A stretch of DNA of 11,829 nt from Dehalococcoidales bacterium (GTDB taxonomy: Bacteria > Chloroflexota > Dehalococcoidia > Dehalococcoidales > UBA3254). Position numbers and translations under genes: made by a program. Below the pieces are notes generated by a model. The model was not told where the DNA came from and searched no databases. It saw only the letters and a list, made by a program, of their open reading frames with translations. This document shows, piece by piece, positions 6,982-11,829 of this stretch (positions within the stretch are counted from its first letter, which is position 1; each line of letters begins with the position of its first letter). The stretch is taken from positions 1 through 11,829 of the forward strand of contig JAFGOB010000025.1 of NCBI GenBank assembly GCA_016926695.1, given 5' to 3'.

Positions 6982-8034
6982 TCAGGCTTTGACTTTCAAA
7001 GCATTGACAATACCATCGGCAATACCGGTCAAAGGAATAACCTTATCGGCATAACCGGACTCCTGCACGCTTTTCGGCATTCCCCAGACCACACATGTTG
7101 ATTCATCCTCCACGATCACTCTGCCGCGATTAAGCTTGATAAACTGGCAGCCGAGAGTCCCGTCGCAGCCCATACCGGTTAATATCACACCCAGTATATT
7201 TTTCCCGAAAAGGGGCGCCGCCGATTGCATGGTTACATTAACCGACGGGCGCACACCGCAGACCGTTGGCCCCTGGTTCAGTGACATTACCCCGCCTTTT
7301 TCTACCGTCATATGGTATCCGCCCTTTGCCACAAGGGCTACACCGTCATGTAACAAATCACCCTCTTCCGCCTCTTTGACAATAACATTAGACAATTGGT
7401 CTAGCCTGTTGGCCAGCGAATTGGTAAATCCCGGTGGCATATGCTGGATTATCAGGATAGCCGCCGGTATATCCCCCGGCAGACCGGGTACAACCTGATA
7501 TAATGCCTTGGGTCCACCGGTCGATGAACCGATTACTACCAGATTGGTCGCTTTTTTCAGAAGCCCGGCTATCTTCCTTGGCTTCTCCTTAACGGCTGTC
7601 AGCAGAATCTGCTGTTTTCTCCTGCTAACTTTAATTTTAGATGCCATAACGATCTTGTTCCTCAGAGTATCCGCTTCCCCGTTTCCGCCCACGGGATTGG
7701 CCAGACCATGTTTCAGAAAAAAGTCCACCGCTCCCAGCTCCAACGCCCGTACAGTGACATCACTGCCGCTGCTGGTCAGACTGCTCAGCATAATCACCGG
7801 AACCGGGCATTCATCCATGATCCTTTCTAGGGCAGCCAGCCCGTCCATACCGGGCATCTCCACATCCATGGTGACAACATCCGGCTTGAGACGGGTTATT
7901 TTCTCTAACGCCTCATTCCCATTGCGTGCAATATCAACGACGGAGATCCCTCCTTCGGACTGCAGCTCACGTGATATCGCTAATCTGGCAAAAGCCGAAT
8001 CATCTACTACAACGACTCTGACATTCTCTGGCAT
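6982..8034 (-). CDS. cheB: CheB, receptor methylesterase/glutamine deamidase response regulator
   Basis: CheB removes methyl groups from chemoreceptors and can deamidate glutamines; CheA phosphorylation activates it. The 350-residue length is typical. The receiver (about 4-120) has D11/D12, phospho-acceptor D57, S84/S85 and K108. A linker (about 121-160) leads to the esterase domain (about 163-345) with the catalytic triad S171 in GSSTGG, H198 in IQHMP and D291 in GMGCDG. All catalytic residues are intact. AGAAGG precedes the ATG by seven bases. It sits between cheY (34-base gap) and cheR (14-base gap), the usual pairing of opposing adaptation enzymes. CheD, also encoded here, could share the deamidase role. 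Confidence 0.97.
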   Translation of the reverse strand: MPENVRVVVVDDSAFARLAISRELQSEGGISVVDIARNGNEALEKITRLKPDVVTMDVEMPGMDGLAALERIMDECPVPVIMLSSLTSSGSDVTVRALELGAVDFFLKHGLANPVGGNGEADTLRNKIVMASKIKVSRRKQQILLTAVKEKPRKIAGLLKKATNLVVIGSSTGGPKALYQVVPGLPGDIPAAILIIQHMPPGFTNSLANRLDQLSNVIVKEAEEGDLLHDGVALVAKGGYHMTVEKGGVMSLNQGPTVCGVRPSVNVTMQSAAPLFGKNILGVILTGMGCDGTLGCQFIKLNRGRVIVEDESTCVVWGMPKSVQESGYADKVIPLTGIADGIVNALKVKA

Positions 8035-8068
8035 TTAAAGGCCTTCTCTAACTTACTTTTCCTGCTTT

Positions 8069-8425
8069 TCAGGCTGTAATTTTTTTTACCGCAGCCAGTA
8101 CCCGGTCCGCGTTAAACGGTTTCACCACGAAGTCTTTCGCACCCGATTTCAGGGCTTCGATTACCAGTGACTGCTGTCCCATGGCGGTAACCATGGCAAC
8201 TCTTACCTGCGAATCCAGCTCAACCAGCCTCTTAAGGGTGGCTATACCGTCCATGTCAGGCATTGTTATATCCATCAAGACACCATCCGGTTTGCATTCC
8301 ATGTATTTTTTTACTGCTTCCACACCGTTTGCAGCTTCCAGGACTTCATAACCGTTTTCCTGAAGTAGCTTTGAACACCGCATTCGCATGAAAGCTGCAT
8401 CATCAACTACCATTATTTTTGACAT
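8069..8425 (-). CDS. cheY: CheY, chemotaxis response regulator
   Basis: This single-domain receiver of 118 residues has the acidic pair D8/D9, phospho-acceptor D52, T80 and K102, all in the expected places. It should carry phosphate from CheA to the flagellar switch (FliM/FliY). I prefer the ATG at 8425 to an in-frame TTG one codon upstream because AGGAG is six bases from the ATG but only three from the TTG. It lies between cheD (21-base gap) and cheB. Two possible partners are encoded nearby: CheC, which dephosphorylates CheY-P, and the FliM-peptide protein at 5021-4437, which may bind it. Single-domain receivers can also serve non-chemotactic kinases, but the position argues for CheY. Confidence 0.95.
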   Translation of the reverse strand: MSKIMVVDDAAFMRMRCSKLLQENGYEVLEAANGVEAVKKYMECKPDGVLMDITMPDMDGIATLKRLVELDSQVRVAMVTAMGQQSLVIEALKSGAKDFVVKPFNADRVLAAVKKITA

Positions 8426-8431
8426 CAATAT

Positions 8432-8436
8432 CTCCT
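8432..8436 (-). promoter_or_regulatory. Ribosome binding site of cheY
   Basis: AGGAG (minus strand, 8436-8432) is six bases before the ATG at 8425. It favours that ATG over the TTG at 8428. Confidence 0.7.
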
Positions 8437-8446
8437 TAAAGAAATG

Positions 8447-8950
8447 TTATAATTCTATTTCCCGGCCGTTGACAGCCTTGACAGTGATTCTGCCTGTATC
8501 CAGAAAAAAGTTTACCGTCCGACCAAAACCGCCACCGACGTCTGATGCGCAGATTGGAACATTCTCTCTTTCCAGGGTAACTTTTATCTCTGCAATATTT
8601 TTCTGCCCTATATCGAGCTGGCTGCACTGCCCGGGTATGGTCAGCATTCTGGCGCCGCCAGCGATCTTTACTATCAGGCTTTGTTTTTGTGATCCCTGTT
8701 TTATCATCCTGTTGATTAATAGAGGAGCGCCGGTATTAATGTATTTTGAAGGCGATGCGCTGATATCGTTCTTGCTCCTGCAGCTTGGTAAAAGCATATG
8801 CGCCATACCGCCTATTTTGTTAAGGGGATCGTATACACACAGAGCAATACACGAACCCAGACCGTTGCAAACCAGGACCAGAGAGGTGTCTTTCGTGACA
8901 GACATCTCTCCCAGTCCTACATATATGGATCGTTGATTCGCTACTAACAT
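8447..8950 (-). CDS. cheD: CheD, chemoreceptor glutamine deamidase
   Basis: CheD converts specific receptor glutamines to glutamates and in Firmicutes also takes part in CheC-mediated feedback. The 167-residue length is normal. The catalytic cysteine C34 lies in GLGSC and the catalytic histidine H51 in GGMAHMLLP, 17 residues apart as in Thermotoga CheD (C27/H44). The later GGGFGR segment (139-144) is also conserved. The residue aligned with the third active-site member, T21 of Thermotoga, is a cysteine here (C28, six residues before C34), a noteworthy change. The gene sits directly between cheC (18-base gap) and cheY, the usual partner context. The start is the ATG at 8950, behind a purine-rich GAGGAAAGGG site. 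Confidence 0.95.
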   Translation of the reverse strand: MLVANQRSIYVGLGEMSVTKDTSLVLVCNGLGSCIALCVYDPLNKIGGMAHMLLPSCRSKNDISASPSKYINTGAPLLINRMIKQGSQKQSLIVKIAGGARMLTIPGQCSQLDIGQKNIAEIKVTLERENVPICASDVGGGFGRTVNFFLDTGRITVKAVNGREIEL

Positions 8951-8968
8951 AATTTTTCCCTTTCCTCG

Positions 8969-9565
8969 CTATTTTGTATTGCTATTGAATGAAAAAGAGG
9001 GTAACACCAGGAAACGGCCTTCGACTTCATTGGATGTTGAGCTGAAAAGAAGTTTGATAACAAAGATCGATTCATTATCATCAAAGGCCTCTGCCAGTAC
9101 CGAACCGATTACCGCTCCAGCCATATCTTCCACCACAGCGGGAGGAGAAGGCATCAGGCGCAGTCCCACGCAATCCGCCACCCCGTTCAGAAAGAAAGTA
9201 CCAACTATATTACCCATTTCTCCCAGCACCGAACGCTCCATCTCTCCAAGGCTGTTGGTTGATCCCTGGTCCACACCCATCGCCATATCTACCAGTCCGT
9301 AGGCCGTCTGCGGGTTAAAAGCCAGCAGGATTTGACCGCTGGTATTGCCTGAAAAGATGAGATAGATACCGATAACCCTTTCCTCCGCCTTGCCGATCAA
9401 ATTGGTAGCATTGCGCATAGAGACTTCTTCTATACTCAAGGCCGTGATAGTGAAATCCTTATTCACCATCTGTGAAAGACCGGATACTGCGGTAGTACTA
9501 CCAACCTTGGCTAATTTTGTCCAGTTTGCCAGATTAAAGCTAACCTGTGTATTTTGCATTGCCAA
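8969..9565 (-). CDS. cheC: CheC, CheY-P phosphatase with one degenerate active site
   Basis: CheC proteins hydrolyse CheY-P and bind CheD. This one has up to 198 residues, the usual size for CheC rather than the shorter CheX. The family carries two copies of the motif D/S-x3-E-x2-N-x22-P. The second copy is intact: S112, E116, N119 and P142. In the first copy the glutamate position is K20 and the asparagine is S23, so that site should be dead. The start is uncertain. AGGAGG (9577-9572) is six bases from a TTG at 9565 and twelve from an ATG at 9559; the coordinates use the TTG. Neighbours are cheA (19-base gap) and cheD (18-base gap). The fold is shared with FliM/FliY middle domains, but the absence of a SPOA domain and the context point to CheC. 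Confidence 0.9.
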   Translation of the reverse strand: MAMQNTQVSFNLANWTKLAKVGSTTAVSGLSQMVNKDFTITALSIEEVSMRNATNLIGKAEERVIGIYLIFSGNTSGQILLAFNPQTAYGLVDMAMGVDQGSTNSLGEMERSVLGEMGNIVGTFFLNGVADCVGLRLMPSPPAVVEDMAGAVIGSVLAEAFDDNESIFVIKLLFSSTSNEVEGRFLVLPSFSFNSNTK

Positions 9566-9571
9566 TATTTC

Positions 9572-9577
9572 CCTCCT
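9572..9577 (-). promoter_or_regulatory. Ribosome binding site of cheC
   Basis: The strong AGGAGG site on the minus strand is spaced better for a TTG start at 9565 (six bases) than for the ATG at 9559 (twelve bases). The choice adds or removes two residues. Confidence 0.65.
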
Positions 9578-9584
9578 ATAAGCA

Positions 9585-11630
9585 CTATTGAGTATTTATT
9601 TGATTATCTTTTACTAATGTCGCTGTATCCAGAATCAGTGCTACCTGTCCATCGCCCATGATGGTAGCACCCGCAATTCCGTTCAAACTTCCGATATATT
9701 TTCCCAGTGGTTTGACCACACTTTCCTGGGGCTCCAGTACCGAGTCCACTATCAGGCCTGAAAGCTGGTCGCCGACCTTTATTACCACCACGTTTACCTC
9801 GTCCGAATCTGCTGTCTGTACCGGCTTCTGTTCGAACCTCTGGCTCAACCTGATCAACGAAATGACATTATCCCTCAAGCGGAATACTTCTCTCCCCATC
9901 ACGCTCTGGATCTGGTCCGCATTCAAACGTAATATTTCGACGATTACCGAAATAGGCAAGACGTAGACCAGCCCACCGGATGAAACCAGGATTCCATCTA
10001 TCGTAGCCAGGGTCAAAGGCAACCTCATTTTAATTGTGGTACCCTGCCCCGGTTTGCTTTCCACCGAAACCGATCCGCCCACGTTTGAGATATTGGTCTT
10101 GACTACATCCATGCCTACTCCCCGCCCGGAGATATCGGAGACCTTTTCCGCGGTTGATACCCCGCTCATGAATATCAGGTTCTGTGCTTCCACGGTGGAC
10201 AGCCTGGCTGCCGCTTCCGCAGAAATAAATCCCTTCCTGACAGACGACTGTCTGACCTTTTCCGCGTCAATACCTCCGCCGTCATCGCTGATGGATACCA
10301 CTATCTGGCTTTGCTCATGATAGGCAGAAAGGCGTATGGTGCCTTTTTCCGGCTTACCGATTTCTTTGCGTTTTGCCGGGGACTCGATGCCGTGATCCAC
10401 TGAGTTTCTCAGGATATGTAACAACGGGTCTCTTATCTGCTCAATAATTGAGCGATCCAGTTCGGTCTCCTGGCCTTCGATAATGAAATCAATTTTTTTA
10501 TTGGCCTTTTGCGCCAGATCTCTGACCAAGCGAGGGAAACCGTTTAATATTGTCCCGATGTGCAGCATGCGGGCTCTGAGGATATTTTCCTGTAAATCGG
10601 AAACCAGCTTCACCATATGCACCGAGGTCTCACCCAGCGTTTCGACCACCTCGTCGCCCTCATATTTGATTTCCAGTTTACGGCTTATCTGTCTGATACG
10701 ATTTCGATCAATAACCATCTCACCAACCAGGTTAATCAGGTTGTCCAGCAGCTTCACATCCACTCTCACCGTTTCAGACGTTTGAGACGATTTTTTTACC
10801 GCCGGTGTCGCGGTCCCTTTGTCAGCAGGCTGAACGGGCATCTGATCGCTGGTTTTCTCTGTAGTATTGACAGGAGCAGCATTATCTATACTATCGATTT
10901 GAATCGCGGTAACCTCGGGTACCGTGTTAATGGTTTTTTCCAGTAATGCCTGCTCCGCCGAACAGACCAGGACTAACTCCAGTTCTGGCCCGACTTTACC
11001 GCTTTCGATATCTCCCCTGGAAGGCTGGCTGCTGATTATTTCCCCCAGTTGGCCAAGTTCTGAAACAAGCTGAAACTGACGGACGGCTATCCATGAGCTG
11101 TTGTTATCGACCGTAATCCTGACCTTATATGAGTTATATCCCTGTTGCTGAGCCTGCGCGATACTGCTGCTTTCTTCCGTGCTTACCTGAGCAGCCCCTT
11201 CACTTTCTTCCACGTTCTCTTCGGACAGAGGTCCATCACTGGCGATTTTCTCCAGTATCCCTGTCGCCCGGATGATATCCACACTATCCGGCTCTTCATC
11301 GGATACCAGTATTTCCCGCAAGGACTTAAGTATGTCCAGCCCACCCAGCAGGGCATCAATCATTTCGGTTGAAATCTGCAGGTTGCCGCTGCGCAGCTTG
11401 TCCAGTACTGTTTCCATGGCATGAGCCATTTTAGACATTTTTTCATACCCTAACATACCTGACGAGCCCTTTAAGGTATGCGCCGCTCTGAAAATTTCCT
11501 GGACAATCTCGGACGATGCCCCGTTTTTTTCCAGAAGGATCAGGTCTTCATCCAGTAACTTTAGTTCTTCATCAGTCTCCTCAAGAAAAGCTGCCAGCTC
11601 TTCTTTTGAGATATCTTCTGATATTTTCAT
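9585..11630 (-). CDS. cheA: CheA, chemotaxis histidine kinase
   Basis: CheA forms the receptor-CheW-CheA signalling array, autophosphorylates and donates phosphate to CheY and CheB. The 681 residues show the full order. The P1 HPt domain (about 8-110) has phospho-histidine H51 in AHTLKGSSG. A P2-like domain follows (about 167-247) between acidic/Gln-rich and Pro/Thr-rich linkers. P3 dimerisation is at about 287-350. The P4 ATP-binding domain (about 365-540) has H405/N409 and D413-H414, DDGGG at 449-453 and GRGVGMD at 502-508. The P5 CheW-like domain runs from about 541 to 675. All catalytic boxes are intact. The ATG at 11630 follows GGAGG by five bases. A 97-base gap separates it from the upstream partial gene, the widest on this strand, and could hold a promoter, though I saw no convincing one. 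Confidence 0.98.
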   Translation of the reverse strand: MKISEDISKEELAAFLEETDEELKLLDEDLILLEKNGASSEIVQEIFRAAHTLKGSSGMLGYEKMSKMAHAMETVLDKLRSGNLQISTEMIDALLGGLDILKSLREILVSDEEPDSVDIIRATGILEKIASDGPLSEENVEESEGAAQVSTEESSSIAQAQQQGYNSYKVRITVDNNSSWIAVRQFQLVSELGQLGEIISSQPSRGDIESGKVGPELELVLVCSAEQALLEKTINTVPEVTAIQIDSIDNAAPVNTTEKTSDQMPVQPADKGTATPAVKKSSQTSETVRVDVKLLDNLINLVGEMVIDRNRIRQISRKLEIKYEGDEVVETLGETSVHMVKLVSDLQENILRARMLHIGTILNGFPRLVRDLAQKANKKIDFIIEGQETELDRSIIEQIRDPLLHILRNSVDHGIESPAKRKEIGKPEKGTIRLSAYHEQSQIVVSISDDGGGIDAEKVRQSSVRKGFISAEAAARLSTVEAQNLIFMSGVSTAEKVSDISGRGVGMDVVKTNISNVGGSVSVESKPGQGTTIKMRLPLTLATIDGILVSSGGLVYVLPISVIVEILRLNADQIQSVMGREVFRLRDNVISLIRLSQRFEQKPVQTADSDEVNVVVIKVGDQLSGLIVDSVLEPQESVVKPLGKYIGSLNGIAGATIMGDGQVALILDTATLVKDNQINTQ

Positions 11631-11727
11631 TATTGCCTCCAGTCTTATATGCTAAACCGGTCGATTTCTCCGTGATAACGATGGTGCGCCCCCCATAAAT
11701 TCACAAGAGATATTCCCGGGATTGTTT

Positions 11728-11829
11728 TTAGCTTTTTCCCATCGCTACGGGCTCTGCCACAGATTGAGCCCCGGATTCCCTTTTGGACTTCAACGCCTCC
11801 AGCGAATTTATCCGGGCGATCTCCTCACC
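11728..11829 (-). CDS. C-terminal end of an unidentified protein upstream of cheA (partial)
   Basis: On the minus strand an open frame enters from the right edge and ends in TAA at 11730-11728, giving 33 residues. They begin GEEIARINSLEALKSKR and end in a short Ser/Ala/Val/Pro tail. The first half looks helical and charged. Position just before cheA would suit cheW, a chemoreceptor or a flagellar gene, but nothing in the fragment identifies any of these. It reads in the same direction as the chemotaxis array and ends 97 bases before cheA, so it may belong to the same transcript. Confidence 0.6.
   Translation of the reverse strand, partial: GEEIARINSLEALKSKRESGAQSVAEPVAMGKS

Noticed and set aside
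7508..8038. Long plus-strand open frame (176 codons) opposite cheB
   Set aside because: It lies wholly antisense to a well-conserved cheB, and its Ser/Thr/Pro-rich translation is typical of a shadow frame. A similar 182-codon frame opposite cheD (8388-8936) was rejected for the same reason.
11631..11727. Promoter for cheA, including a flagellar-sigma (TAAA...GCCGATAA) type
   Set aside because: No GCCGATAA-like -10 is present, and the only TATAAG (minus strand) lacks a matching -35. Not supported from sequence alone.
1..11829. CRISPR arrays, insertion sequences, tRNA or rRNA genes
   Set aside because: No regularly spaced repeats, transposase-like proteins or RNA gene signatures were seen; nearly all of the window is protein-coding.

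Overview
The window carries a long chemotaxis and signal-transduction gene array, almost entirely on the minus strand. It looks like DNA of a motile anaerobic Gram-positive bacterium of the Clostridia (Firmicutes) type. The reasons are the CheC/CheD adaptation proteins, which are typical of Firmicutes, Thermotoga and archaea and absent from enteric bacteria, strong AGGAGG-like ribosome binding sites, and middling base composition. This assignment is inference; no rRNA or other marker is present.

Reading in the direction of transcription (right to left), the layout is: the C-terminal end of an unidentified protein (11829-11728); cheA (11630-9585); cheC (9565-8969); cheD (8950-8447); cheY (8425-8069); cheB (8034-6982); cheR (6967-6149); a degenerate HD-GYP-domain protein (6144-5062); a small protein with a FliM-like N-terminal peptide, a coiled coil and a zinc ribbon (5021-4437); a membrane sensor histidine kinase (4411-2876); a tandem two-receiver protein (2907-2185); and a cytoplasmic REC-GAF-histidine kinase (2168-513). 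From cheA to the last kinase the gaps are 4-40 bases, with one 32-base overlap, so this is probably one operon. At the left edge the end of a plus-strand gene, possibly the FAD subunit of a xanthine dehydrogenase family enzyme (1-93), converges on the array. About 420 bases of non-coding DNA lie between them and contain a short inverted repeat.

The core genes form a standard circuit. CheA autophosphorylates and passes phosphate to CheY and CheB; CheR and CheB methylate and demethylate receptors; CheD deamidates receptors; CheC removes phosphate from CheY and binds CheD. No CheW or receptor is visible inside the window.

The unusual part is the downstream half. The 194-residue protein at 5021-4437 begins with a sequence that aligns position for position with the CheY-binding N-terminal peptide of the flagellar switch protein FliM, but it has no FliM body. 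In its place are a Pro/Ala/Gln linker, a coiled coil and a four-cysteine zinc ribbon. Beside it lies an HD-GYP protein that has lost the HD metal-ligand pair. Three more two-component genes follow, adding two kinases and three receiver domains. I propose, as inference, that this tail is an accessory module that couples CheY-P, and perhaps c-di-GMP-related signals, to a second phosphorelay.
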